Source: Cystobasidiopsis lactophilus
Lineage: Eukaryota > Basidiomycota > Agaricostilbomycetes > Agaricostilbales > Chionosphaeraceae
Assembly (NCBI GenBank): GCA_001599975.1
Contig: BCIO01000001.1
Location: 2,418,001 to 2,482,000, forward strand
Length of the DNA stretch: 64,000 bases
Direction: 5' to 3'
Position 1 is the stretch's first letter. Every line of letters begins with the position of its first letter. The notes beneath the pieces were generated by a model. The model was not told the origin of the DNA, ran no database searches, and worked only from the letters and a program-made list of their open reading frames with translations. A program made the translations under genes and the position numbers. This document shows positions 1-11,084 of this stretch, one piece after another.

Positions 1-1806
1 TGGCTGGTGGAGGAGCACGAACGGCAACGTACGTCAACATGCTTCTGTTTGAGAGTGAACCGAAGACTTACTCAATCGTCAATCTCGAAGTGGAACTGCG
101 TTTGCAATGGTGGCCTAACCTTGGGCGCCCTCGCTATCCTGAACGACGATACGTCGGGCGTTGCGGCCCAGATCCTCTCTCACACCGTCTCCAATGCTCT
201 TGGCAACTGCTACCAAGCTGTGCAGCAGGACGGGACCTGGAGCGAAACCTCGGATTACTGGTATTTTGGCTCGACCGCCGCCGCGCAAATGTGGTCCGGC
301 GTCTTGACCGCGACTGGCTACGACCACGGCATCCAGTCCGCCAACGCCAACTATAACAAGACCGGCCTCTTCCACATGTACGGCACCGGCTTTGTGGAAA
401 AGTTCAACTACGGCGATTGCGGCCCGAACAAGTACACTGCCACAGGTTGGTTATCTTCTCGTTGGTCTCGTCTGGCGTCAGGGCTGATCCCTCTCTCGTT
501 CAACAGCCAACTGCATGATGTTCTTCGGCGAGCAGTTTGACATCCCAATGTACACCCTCTACCAGCGAGAGCGCGCCGATGCCCCAGAACCTCTTTCGGT
601 TGGCTTCCTTTCAACCCCTGTCTCCCGCTGTTGCTCACTTACGACATTGCAGATGTTCTGGTACAACCCTGAAGTGACGGGAGACTGGTGGAACGGCTTG
701 GCGCTCGACCACTCGTTTGAGGACTCGAATGACACCTGGACCGCCATGCGCGGAAGCTGGACCGACCCGAATGGCTTTTACGCGGCTATGAAGGGAGGCA
801 AGCTGACCGGCCATCAAACGCACGGCGGTACGTGCACTCTGGCGTTCCTGCTCTGGTCCTTGCTCATGACTGGTGGATCAGACCTCGATGTTGGTGACTT
901 CGTCTTTGAGGCTCTTGGACAGCGATGGGCGTGAGTGGAAGATGTAGACCACCAACAAAGCCGCCTTGCTGACCCTGGTCTTGGACAGTGGCGAGCTCTG
1001 CCAAAACAACTACCTGGCCGATGGCTACTTCACTTCGGAAGCCCAGAATGCCCAGAGGTGGCTCTACTACCGGAAGCGCACTGAAGGCCAGAACACGTTG
1101 TTGATCGGCGGCGCCAACCAAGATGTCACCGCCAGCCCCGTTCTGGAGAATTATGGCTCGACCAACGAGTCGCCGAATACGCTCAGCTATGCGGTGCCGA
1201 CTGCTTCGACCGCTTTCTGGGTCGCGTGAGTCCCGTTACCTGCTCCATCCCAGCACACCAAACTAAGCGATGCCTGCTTCCAGTGATCTGTCCAGCGCCT
1301 ACAGCGACACGGCCTCGGTCAAGCGCGGCATGCGCACCCTCAACGGACGCAGGCAGCTGCTTATCCAAGATGAGGTCACTGACGCCACCACCTGGGTCCA
1401 ATGGCGCATGCAGTAAGGCACTCTTTGCGATGGTGGCAAGCAATTTTTTTTGACGAACGCGCGGCACAGAACCAACGCTACCATCACCTATTCGAGCTCC
1501 AACACCGTGGCTACGCTTAAGCTTGGTGGCGAGACTGTGATCGCGACCCTACTCTCACCGTCTGGCGCCGCTTTCGCCACAGAAGAGCCAGTCCGCTTGT
1601 CCACCGACCCAGCCTTGCCCTCCGACCCCGAGAGCATTGACCTGCCCAACCCTGGTGTCTCCGTTCTTACCGTCAACGTCACAGCAGCAGGCACCAACAC
1701 CATCCAAGTCCTTTTCAACCCTCAATGGCCCGGTTTGTCGTCGTCCGACTATGTGAACCCAGCCTCAGTCAGCCTCAGCGACTGGTCATTGACTTCGCAC
1801 TCCTAA
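1..1806 (+). CDS. heparinase II/III-like polysaccharide lyase family protein (5' end missing)
   Basis: This is the C-terminal part of a protein resembling fungal heparinase II/III-like enzymes, which are predicted to act on uronic-acid polysaccharides outside the cell or at its surface. The reading frame enters at base 2 (GWWRSTNGN) and continues after an intron at about 29-90 into WNCVCNGGLTLGALAI, the helical toroid region. Further exons carry FFGEQFDIPMY, a Trp-rich stretch (WYNPEVTGDWWNGLALDHSF) and the beta-sandwich signature YYRKRTEGQNTLLIGGANQ. The last exons are beta-rich and end SDWSLTSHS followed by a stop. About seven introns of 50-80 bases interrupt it. The family is recognised from the YYRKRTEGQNTL block and overall layout; the substrate is unknown. 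The N-terminus and any signal peptide lie before the window. Confidence 0.75.
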
Positions 1807-1949
1807 AACATCTTTAAAAACGAACCACGGACACTGGCACGACAAGCAGAGCTTTGTCGGCTCTTTTAGATGATCTCTGTCAAACTGTTTCTTTCTCTCT
1901 TTACAGCCACGGACATTTGCCCCTCTTTTCGGAGCGGCCTGGACCCTTG

Positions 1950-1956
1950 TATATAC
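1950..1956 (+). promoter_or_regulatory. possible TATA element upstream of the LDAH-like gene
   Basis: A TATATAC stretch lies about 147 bases before the LDAH-like start codon and after the stop of the preceding gene. The distance allows a TATA-type promoter with a 5' leader, but nothing else in the sequence confirms it. Confidence 0.3.
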
Positions 1957-2096
1957 GCTCTACGCTAGCATGCCAATCCTTCTTGCATACCACGCTTCAT
2001 CCGACTTGCTCTCTTCGTCCGGTTGGCAGGATTTTTGCCCCTTGCCGTCGTCCGCCACTTGCATCCTAAACTTCGTCGGTTCAGCACATTACAAAG

Positions 2097-3072
2097 ATGT
2101 CGAGGACGACCGCTGTGACTCGCTTTGCAACTTACCAGCGCGGCACCTTCGCTTTTAAACAACACTTTTCTGAGGCCCTGTACTGGCCAGCTCGTTCAGC
2201 GCCGACTTTGGACGTCTTCTTCATTCCAGGCAACCCAGGCTTAATCGACTATTATATCGATTTCTTGGAGAAGCTCCACAATTTGATGGACGGACAGGTG
2301 TCCATCAGGGCCGTCTCTCAGCTGGGCCACAACTTGCACGCTCCTTTGGGAAGCGGGCCGCCTGCCTCCATTCGAGAGCAAATCGACTCCAAGATAGCTT
2401 TCGTGTCTCAACACCGGCAGAAAGACACGCCTTGTGTGCTAATCGGGCACTCATTGGGGTCGTACATGATTCTACAGGTTTGGCCGAATAGCTTGGGACT
2501 GGGTCAAGGACGAAACTCACTGTCGGGCGCAGATGGCCAAGTCTCTGCCGCCCTTCTACGCTCAATTCCTGTTCCCTTCGCTATGTCACATTGCACTCAC
2601 GCCAAACGGAAAGGCCCTCCGCTGGCTGTTCCACCCGTTTGCGGTATCGGCTGTCAGCTCATCCACCGTGGTATTGAGACTCCTGCCGCCCAGCTGGCTA
2701 CAGTCTCTGGTCACAGCCTTCACAGGGCAAGAACCCTCTGCAACAGAAATCACGTCGGCTCTGGCGTCAAGCCCGGCGCTGGTGTGGGCCTCTTTGTGTC
2801 TGGGAGCGGAGGAGATGAAGGGGATAAAGGAGCTCGACACAACCGCTCTTGATGTCCTTGGCAATCGTTGCAGGATTCTCTGGGCACAGGAAGGAGCGGA
2901 TGGCTGGACTACAGAAGCGCAGATCGAAGATATTCAGCTGCAGGGTGGCAAAATGGGCGTCGAGTGGCGACGAACCACCGAGAACCTGCCGCACGCATTC
3001 TGCTGCAGCAAGAGCCATTCCGACTACGTGGCAAGAGTGTGTTCTACATGGCTCGATGCAATTAAAAATTAA
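2097..3072 (+). CDS. LDAH: lipid droplet-associated hydrolase (LDAH / C2orf43 family)
   Basis: An alpha/beta hydrolase of the family found on lipid droplets from fungi to man, proposed to act on sterol or other neutral-lipid esters. The N-terminal exon gives the family opening DVFFIPGNPGLIDYYIDFLE, which holds the oxyanion-side PGNPG motif, and then the nucleophile elbow GHSLGSY. One intron (2478-2532) joins SYMILQ to MAKSLPPFYAQF in frame. The second exon carries the lid region and, near the end, LPHAFCCSKSHSDYVA, where the catalytic His is expected. The joined protein is about 306 residues, the usual size. The gene stands alone on the plus strand and is convergent with the next gene. Family assignment is firm; the substrate is not known. 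Confidence 0.85.
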
Positions 3073-3373
3073 CCCGTCTAATGCTACAATGCTGTGAAAG
3101 TGTACAAAAACTCTGATGCCCGAACACTCGCACTAAGCCAAAAACCTGAAGACTTCCCACCAACAGCACAAAATCTGTCAGAGACTGTTAGAAAGTGTGG
3201 TGTAAACATAGCGGGCACATGCACACACCTCTAACCAAATCAATGCCAGTCCAGCACCGCCCAACAACACCGCGCCACGACCAAGACTTCCGAGCGCGAC
3301 GAGATGATGTCTGAGAAATTGAATCAGGTTGTCAGCTTAGAAGTTCAAATGATAGCGCGCGAAGCCAACGGAC
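3073..3373. other. convergent intergenic region
   Basis: These 301 bases lie between the stops of two convergent genes. I see no conserved coding frame, RNA gene or repeat here; it is probably 3' untranslated sequence of both neighbours. Confidence 0.6.
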
Positions 3374-4249
3374 CTAGTGTAGGGAGACCTCATGGCGCAG
3401 ACTGCTTCCAGACCGCTTGCGCTTGGCCTCCAGATCCTCTCGCTTCTTCCAACACCCCTGGCGCTCCTTCAACGGGCAAACAATCTTCATGTGCTTCATC
3501 ATCGTCATTTCCAATGACAGGATGCGGAACGAGGCCGAGTTGGCGACGAAGCGAAAGGTCGGCGAAAAGTGCTCCGGGATGGCCTCGGGCAGCGCTGGCT
3601 CTGGAGCTTGAACGATCTGTAGGAGTTCGAGGTCGCAATCCTCTGGGAAAAGCGAGGGCAGGTCCGCAAGGTGGAAGTCCGGAAGAGGGAGGTCCTGAGG
3701 AGGGAGGGTTTCGCGAGCCGCTGGCCGCGTCCACCGCTGAACAAGCGACGCAAGCTGCGCCGACAAGGAAGGAGAGCGTTTGGGTTTGACGGTTGCTCGA
3801 GGCCGCGCGGACGGGTCAGGTGAGAGTTGATAAGCTTTTGAGCCTAAAGAGTAAGACGTCAAGGGGTCGCGTTCGATAGATTGGCGCCGCAGGTGGCGAG
3901 TGACTGGGGCTTCGGGTTTGGGCGTGAAGAAGGAGCGGGTGGTCGAATAGCTGGACATTGGGCAGTCGCAAGGGGGTAGGGCGAGATCATCTTCATCGTC
4001 ATCATCGAACAATGGCGCCCGGCTGTCCGACCATGTGCTGCTACCGCTGTCGTCGCTGCAGTACGAAGCCTCGGGGTCCGACCAGCACTCCGCTTGCTGT
4101 GGCTCCTGGAGCTGGATGAAGTATGGCGCACTAGCCGGATCGGCGCCAACGACCTGGATCTGGAGGTTGTTGTGTGCACTAGGCAGCGGCGCTTTGGACG
4201 CCGAATCCACGAGCTGCGGCGACCACTGAGGGCGGCGACTGGCGCGCAT
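3374..4249 (-). CDS. hypothetical protein, mostly disordered with a conserved-looking C-terminal segment
   Basis: A single uninterrupted 291-residue frame that I do not recognise. The N-terminal two thirds are low complexity: rich in Ser, Pro and acidic runs (LFDDDDEDDLALPP) with many SP/TP sites. The last 80 or so residues look more ordered: EHFSPTFRFVANSASFRILS, then a basic helix LEMTMMKHMKIVCPLKER. That compact tail resembles a short binding module rather than an enzyme. The start chosen is the first Met of the frame; it begins 164 bases downstream of the BST1 stop on the same strand. The long open frame with normal codon use supports a real gene, but there is no homology-level evidence. 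Confidence 0.6.
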   Translation of the reverse strand: MRASRRPQWSPQLVDSASKAPLPSAHNNLQIQVVGADPASAPYFIQLQEPQQAECWSDPEASYCSDDSGSSTWSDSRAPLFDDDDEDDLALPPCDCPMSSYSTTRSFFTPKPEAPVTRHLRRQSIERDPLTSYSLGSKAYQLSPDPSARPRATVKPKRSPSLSAQLASLVQRWTRPAARETLPPQDLPLPDFHLADLPSLFPEDCDLELLQIVQAPEPALPEAIPEHFSPTFRFVANSASFRILSLEMTMMKHMKIVCPLKERQGCWKKREDLEAKRKRSGSSLRHEVSLH

Positions 4250-4413
4250 GACTGCTGCAGGGACTTAATGTGCGACAGCCAACATAAAGGAGTAGAGGCG
4301 GCTGGTGGAAACGGCAAAGGAGTTCAAAAGTTGAGGCACCAGGCAGCCGCTCGAGGCGCGCTTGGGTCGGTTACCAGATCCCGCGTGGCCGAAAAATGAG
4401 TCTCACAGTCAAT

Positions 4414-7302
4414 TTAAGATTTTAAGCTTTGCTTGTGACGGTGAGCGTTCCAAGCAGCTTCGGTGGCGTCGCCGAGCAAGAGCAAGTTGACCAAGGGTGA
4501 GGCAATGAAGGTGTAGCGCAGGCCGAACAGCAAGATGCAGCTAGCAGCGAAAGTCGGGGCATTTGCCCGCCAGGGCGACCGACTGGGAATTCACATGATG
4601 AGCTGATCCGACATCCGACGCGATCCGATTTTGCTGCTTACATCGGGATCTGCAGAGTGGTTGGCGCGACGGCGCTTTTCCCAGAGGTCGCTTCATACCA
4701 GGCAAAGTAGCCGAGCACCCAAAACGCGTTGTGATCCGAGGAGAACGGGTGCCACCATCCAACCGCCAGGTTGCGCGCCCAAACAACGAGAGTTGGCGCG
4801 TTGGCGGGCAGGAGGAAAACCAAAACCGCCAAGGTGGCGCGGTCGCTGGGGCCGGTGGGTGCAGACAGAAGAGACAGAAGGGTGACGACCAGAAAGCCAA
4901 ATTGATGTGGCGCAAAGAGCCATATAAAGCACGTAATGACAGCTGCACCCAAAACGTCTGCTCTCCAACTGTTGCAGTACGCGAGTGTGAACTATTTTCA
5001 ATTGAGGGCAGCGGACTTCACGAACCTCGAGGCTGGCAGCGAAATTCGTAAGAAGCGCTTGATGTCAGCCAACCCTATTACCAAGGACTCCAGGAGTGCG
5101 CAGGCCACCAGCGATGCGACGAAACAGAGGAGGAAGAGGACTGCAGGCATTGGGATGAAGATCGAGAGGTCGGTTCCGGCCAATGCATCGCGCACCAGCC
5201 ACATCGCCTCGGGGTCTGAGGGCGGCTTGGCGAAGTACTTCAAAGCAAGGAATTGCACCGTGGCGAGGGCAGTCAAAGAGGCGGAAACGGTCATCGCGCG
5301 ACGCCTTCCAAACGAAAACACGGTCGACAGTAGCGGCCAATTTGTTGAGCCTGGCTTTTCGTAACGTCCAGCTAGCAGCACAATCGCTGTGGGCCAGGAT
5401 GCCAGAACAAGCTTGAATCTTCGAAGGATGACAGTAGCTGTTCGCCGCTTGTGGATGCCAAAGGTAAGGACAAGAGGTTGGGGACACGTCGGATCGAACC
5501 AAGTTTGTATGCCAATGACCGACTGCGACACGGGCGTGTGAAACGGTGGTGGGTAGTGGAGATGTGCGCTAGCCGACTTGAAGTTGGGAAAATAGTGCGC
5601 CTCGCCTCCAAGGGATACCGCCAGGAGGGGCGCGAAAACAGACTCGCCTGCGATGGCATTTGAGATCTGGCTTCCTTCATCTTTCCCCCAAAAAAGAGCC
5701 TCACTTTCACATGATCGCGGTGCAGCGTTGATGGCATAAGCAACCAGCGACGTTGCCAGACCTTTGATGTGGACTTCACTGCCGACGCTTTGATTGGCGG
5801 GGATAGAGATCGAATGCGGCAGCATGAGAAGGCCCAAAATGGACCACTCGTATAATTGCGCGGGAGGAGCAAGCTGTACGACTGCAAAAGTCGAGTTGGC
5901 TGTTGATTGCACCGTGAGCGCATCGCCGCTGGAGAAATGCGAGTAGAGCAACGGTTGATCTGTGTTGCTGCTGGTGTGTGTGGAAAATGAAGAAGGCAGC
6001 TTCATTGCTCCGGTCGAGTCCGCGTCTTCGCAAGGCGTCCCCCTCTTGCAAATTTGGTAGCCCCCCCTTGCCACCATTGAATAATCTCCCGCCAACAATA
6101 CGGTCTCGCCGCTTTGTGCCCCTTTCATGATCCATCCGTTCTGATGCTGGCTGTCGGAGACTACCCCAGACCATCCGTGGCTTTGCAGGCCGCCCTGGAA
6201 GACCGTCTTCCACGTTGCCAGGCGCTTGGCGACATCGGCCGTTCTTGCTGCGCGAGAAGCCACGGTGATGCCAAGCAGTGCTTCAGCAATCTTGTACCGA
6301 AGCTGGTCGCACCACATCATAGCAACGTGATCGACCGGTGCAAACAGGTCTGGGATGCCAGACGTGAAAATGGTCAGAGCATGAGTGTCGGGAGCGAGGC
6401 CAGCCAGCGACACGGAGTCCGAATCGATCATAGTATCGGCTGTTCCACCTGACAGAGATAGAATGGCGACATCAGAGAGCCGACCGCCCGTAAAGCCGGA
6501 GCGCCAGAAGCGGTCGGTGTCGGAATAGAATCGTTGAAGCCGGCTGTCGAAGGGCGCCGGTGGTTGTAGGTGCGGGGTACTGAGCGTGATGATCGTATTC
6601 ACGCTGCTGGGCGGGAAGTTTGGTTGCAAAAACAGGTTTCGGGCAACGATGCCGCCCATGCTGTGGGCAAGGATGACGACTGCCGATGGCGGGATTGGAG
6701 ATCCGCCTTGGTAGAGTGACAGGATGTAACGAATTGCATCGCAGGTGTACTCGCTCTGTTCGGCTAGCGTTTGACCGTGGAAAGCAGAGAAGTCTTCATT
6801 AAAGTCCACTGAGGGCAGACAGGAAGTCAGAAATAGCCTGCTTGAGAAAGCACAGCAGCGGACCAGCAAAAACGTCTAGGTTCTGAGTGCCAGATTCGAG
6901 ATAGCGCAGTCTCGGACGGCCGGGGGCTTCGTAAAACATGCGGGAAGTGGCGGCAGCGACTGAGCGAATTTGACGAGACGAGCCCGCATTGCCCGGAATG
7001 AAGAGCACAGGTATCCCTGACAGCTTTGATATCTACTGAGTCTCCGCAAAAGAGGCAATGAAGCTCCGGCGCCTTACTCCTGCTGCTGGATCCATATCCC
7101 ATCCAGCTTCACGGTACAAATGCAGAGTGTATTTCGTGGCCAGCCTGCTTTGCGATCCGTCCAGACCGTTCATATGAACGTAATGGGGCGACATGTAAGC
7201 CATACGGCACCCTCCAGCCACGCCATTGACGACACGGGATGCTGTGGATGACCGGAGGGCGGCCAGCCAAAGCACAGACAGCAACAAAAAAGTCGGGCTC
7301 AT
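4414..7302 (-). CDS. BST1: GPI inositol-deacylase (BST1/PGAP1)
   Basis: An ER membrane enzyme that removes the acyl chain from inositol of GPI anchors after attachment to protein, needed for efficient ER exit of GPI proteins. The N-terminus has a hydrophobic segment (FLLLSVLWLAALRSS), then the family block YMSPHYVHMNG and, in the next exon, LFIPGNAGSSRQIRSVAA. The nucleophile elbow is ILAHSMGGIVARN, followed by TLSTPHLQPPAPFD. The catalytic His is likely in DHVAMMWCDQL. The long C-terminal half has several membrane segments. The last exon is short: a splice near 4638 restores the frame and gives ILLFGLRYTFIASPLVNLLL before the stop at 4414-4416. The gene diverges from ARV1, with 125 bases between start codons, and both act on GPI and lipid handling in the ER. 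Confidence 0.9.
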
Positions 7303-7427
7303 CTCATAGCGATGCCTTTTTCAGAACCCCAACAGACAATGCTGACATCCAAAATAGGGTGAGGCGATGTCGTTGAGCAGGAAGAAGCCCTTTCGACCTG
7401 AGCTTCTTCCGCTCGGACGGCCGACAT
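7303..7427. promoter_or_regulatory. shared bidirectional promoter of BST1 and ARV1
   Basis: Only 125 bases separate the start codons of two divergent genes, so both promoters must lie here or inside the 5' ends of the genes. An ATG at 7367 (plus) opens a frame that overlaps ARV1 in another register and could act as an upstream ORF; I found no clear TATA box. Confidence 0.55.
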
Positions 7428-8441
7428 ATGGGCCGCTGCATTCACTGCGGCGCCTCCCAGGAGCTGTTCACAGTATTCCAGCGCAATTATGCCCTAAAAG
7501 AATGCGAAAGCTGCAACCGACTGGCCGAGTGCGCCGTCTGCTCCTCTTCCGCATTGCACGCTCAGCTTATTGGACTTCAGCCCTTACATGGAAGCGGACT
7601 TCACTCTCAAATTCATCGACCTCTTGCTCCTGAAGCCTGCAGTACTAAAACACCTGATTTTCAATGCTGAGGAGCCCCTACCCAGCGGCAGCAAGCGGAA
7701 ACGTCTGACGCCACCAGCTGTCCGACTGGGTTTCGCGGTCGTTTTGCTGGATGCTTGTAGGTTCTGTCTGTCTCCATAGGTGCACAACTCAATATGCGAG
7801 CGAGAAGACAGCGTGTGGTCGGAGAAAGCGCTCTTCAACTCACTGCGTGAGGAAGACCTGGTCCTTGCCTTTGGCCGGAGTTTGGCTAAACAGGCGTGGA
7901 GTAGGTTCTGAATACTGCATCTCGCTCTCCCAGTGCTGATATCCTTCCAAGATTTGTTCTCATTGGTGGCCATTGCAAGTGGCGTAGTGTGGTTTTATGC
8001 GTGGTTGCGAAAGTCGGCGCTTCATGTTTCGTGAGCTATGCGCTTCCAAGACTTGAACGGCTGCTGAGTAGAACACCAGAGTCCGAAAAATGCCACTCGC
8101 AATCTTCTACGCCTCGCTGCCTAGACTGGCCCTCCTCTTCTTGCTTCTGATCTGGCGAAACGAATATGCGAAGGCTTTGCCGCCAGAGGTCCCCAGCATC
8201 CTACCATTGCAACTGAAGGAGCAAATTCAAGGATTCAATGGCTACCAATGGTACACGCACGTCTTGCGGACCTGTCTCGGCATTGCGGGCCTTGGCCTGG
8301 TCCTCGTCGGTAAGCTGTGACTCAGACGTCGTAGGTGATGGGCTAACAGGTGGTGCAGGTGTTACAAGCTGCACTGCAACAGAGGCTGTAGCGCAACTCG
8401 TCGCAGTGATGGCCATTCATGCGCAAGTGGCGGTGCTATGA
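7428..8441 (+). CDS. ARV1: ARV1, ER sterol and GPI-intermediate homeostasis protein
   Basis: ARV1 is a multi-pass ER protein needed for sterol distribution and for delivery of early GPI intermediates. The N-terminus is the zinc-ribbon ARV1 homology domain: CIHCG then ECESC (C-x2-C pairs). A 37-base intron (7529-7565) joins NRLA to DLLDFSPYMEADF. The hallmark FIDLLLLKPAVLKHLIFN follows. Later exons give the membrane segments LFSLVAIASGVVWFYAWL and MPLAIFYASLPRLALLFLLL. The final intron joins GLVLVG to VTSCTATEAVAQL and the stop at 8441. The splice near 7738-7779 is unresolved: the best downstream frame (VHNSICERED) needs a phase-0 intron, but the obvious GTAGGT donor would shift it. The stop lies 4 bases from that of the convergent helicase gene. 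Confidence 0.85.
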
Positions 8442-8445
8442 CCCA

Positions 8446-11084
8446 TCAAGCAACTCTCTCGCCCGCAACCCCTCGCCCAAACACCTTGGGCGCCTTCTCT
8501 TGCAGCCAAGTGAAGGGTATTGCTGATACACAGCGGGCGTACACCGAGTTGGTCAACACGAGCTCTGAGTACATGATGGCGTGCACGCGTTTGTTGTGCA
8601 GAGCCGAGCTGGGGTGGATCTTGACAGGCTGCGAGCGCAAACGGTCAGCCGGCGGAAGGCATCAAATCGTGGGAGCTGGCTTACCATGTGCCCGATAGTC
8701 TTGCGGTAGACGTTGTCCGCTCCGAGGATCGCGGTGTTGGGAAAGAGGCCGGCCAGACAGGCTTCAAGGATTGGGGCCGTCTCGTTTTGGCAAGAGACGC
8801 GCCAGTCCAAGTTTAGACGCTGGCAGCGGTCAATGAGTTGGCTGCGTGCGTCCAAGACGCTCTTCATGGTGCGACCGTTGACAAAATTCTCCCTGCACCA
8901 GGCCTCCTTTGCCTTCTTGGTGTCCTTTGGGCCTTCGCCTTGTACCGCTTCATACGAGCGCAGAACGTTGAGAAATGTCAGATGGTCGCCATCCCGATGG
9001 ATGAACTTGAGGTGGGCTTCGGTCGACGCTTCTCGACTTGCCGAGGGCGTCACCAGGATCGAGTCGGAAAACGACATGAGTGCCACGAGTGAGACCACTT
9101 CTGACGGGCATCCTAGCTCAAAGGAGGCCAGTAGGATGCGCGCTGACTGGGGATCCAGTGGTAGCGCCGACATCTGGCGTCCAACTTGGGAGATTCGCCG
9201 GTCGCTGTCGAGAGCTCCCAGCGAATACAGCTCGAGCATGGCCATGGTCACTTTGACAGAACAACATTATGATGTGGATTGCGGGAAAGCCTAGACTGGA
9301 TGTGGCTCACAAGAGTCAGGCGCCGGTCTGTTCAAAAACGGGAAATGCATGGGGTCTGCGCCGGCGGCAAGGAGGTGCAAAAGAGCGAAGGCCATAGAGC
9401 AGCGCTCGATTTCGGGGGTATGCGAAGCGGGCAGAGCCAGGTAGCTGTTTTCGGTGTAAAGCCGGTAACAGGTGCCAGCGGCCTGGACAGTCGTGAGCGC
9501 GACAAACGCGTAGAAAAGTGGCGGCACCAACCTCGCGTCCAGCTCGGCCGGACCTTTGCTGAGCACTGGACCGGCTGACGGGGCTGATGGCCAGCACGTC
9601 GATCCCTAAAGCTTGTGGTCAGACAGACTCAAGGCAACCAGACAAATCTCTGCCTACCGTTCTGCGCTTGGTAGTTCTTTTCCTTCATCATGCCTGTGTC
9701 GATCACGTACTTGATTCCGGGTATGGTCACAGAGGTCTCGGCAACATTGGTAGCCAACACGACTTTCCGGTGGCGTGGTGGAGCTTTGAGGAAAGCTTTG
9801 GCTTGCAAGGCGGGAGCGAGCTTGGCGTAAAGTGTACAGACTTGGATCTGGAAAGGCAGTGAGAAGGAGGATGGAACCGCCCATTGGGATGACGCCTTAC
9901 CTCTTCGTGCCTCGGCAACAAATATCTTGCGAAACTGACGATGGAGGTGGACAAGCTCTCGATCTCCTCTTCACCTATTCCATAGAGTGAGATATAGAAA
10001 ACTAAGGCGCCCTGCGAGCCTACCGGTGAGGAAGATGAGAACGTCGCCAGGCGGCTGGGTCATGTGGATCTGGAAGAAGGTGCGCAGGGCTGCATCAAGG
10101 TAGTCCACCTGGCTCTCAGCGCAGTATTTGATGTCGACCTTGTGTTGGCGCCCTTTGACATAGGCGATCTTGGCGCTGCTTAGGGTGGTGAGCAAATGGC
10201 AAGGAAAGGAGGGCGGCGGGACTCACTCATCAAAAAACTTGGAGAACGCTTCAGCGTCCAAAGTGGCGCTCATCACAACAATCTTCAGAGGAGTCACAGG
10301 AAAGCCGTCCTCGTCCTTCTTGCCAGCGGCAACGTGCTCTTTTCGCTTGGCTTGGATCTGCTTGAGGAAGCCAAGCACCATGTCCGTTCGCAAAGTCCGC
10401 TCATGGGCTTCGTCGATAAAGACCACGTCGTACATGCTGAGGAGCTGGTCGGATAGAACCTCTTGTAGCAGGGTGCCATCCGTCACGAATTTGAGCCTTG
10501 TTTTGTCCTTTCTGGACTTGTCGTCGAAGCGGACCGTGTAGCCCACCAAGTGGCCTAACTTGCAGCCAGCTTCGGCAGCTACACGTGTCGCCAAAGACAC
10601 AGCGGCGACCCGACGAGGTTGGGTGACACAGATCCTTGGCTCAGGCCGGGGTATTGACGACTCGAGGACGAACTGAGGTATTTCTGCGCGGAGGGTGAGC
10701 ATCAATCTGAGCCATCGTGGTGTTGAAACTAACGCGTCGTTTTGCCACTTCCTGTCTCGCCGAGGATGATGAGCGTGTCGTTGTCTTCGATGGCTTTCAA
10801 GATGGCGTCTCGTCCTGACTGGGCTCTCAGCAAGGTGGTTGATGGGCAGAGCAAGCCAGGCGCCTACCTTGCCATACGGGTAGAGATTTTCGTTGCGTGA
10901 GAAGTTGCGCTGCCCGCTGTTGCTTCTCAGCCTTGCCGTTCTTGACATGAGGGACGGAAGACGACTCCTCGTTCTCGTCCGAGTCCGACTCTATTCGCTG
11001 CCGCTTGGTCACTCCATTCATTTGGGAAGCGCCAGGCCTCTTCTTGAAGAGCGTTGGCGCCTTGTCGTCAAACGTGGTGTGCAT
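8446..11084 (-). CDS. DHR2: DEAH-box RNA helicase, DHR2/DHX33 type
   Basis: A DEAH-box ATP-dependent RNA helicase. The Dhr2/DHX33 group works in the nucleolus on pre-rRNA processing for the small ribosomal subunit. After a short charged N-terminus (RIESDSDENEE) comes LTQRKSLPVW, the group's typical lead-in. Motifs in order: Walker A GETGSGKTT, TQPRRVAAVSLATRVA (Ia), VGYTVRFDD, DEAHERT (II), MSATLDAE (III), GDVLIFLTG (IV) and QQRSGRAGR (VI). The HA2/ratchet region follows (ELYSLGALDSD) and then the OB-fold tail PVKIHPSSALHNKR ending GERVA. At least six introns are needed, one directly after the motif VI exon. Start: the first Met at 11084 is used; a second in-frame Met at 11021 is possible. 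DHX33/Dhr2 identity rests on the short N-terminus and the motif Ia-Ib spacing. Confidence 0.85.

Noticed and set aside
5487-5496. GGTTCGATCC (minus strand), a match to a tRNA B box
   Set aside because: Lies in the BST1 coding region and no acceptor stem, A box or cloverleaf could be built around it.
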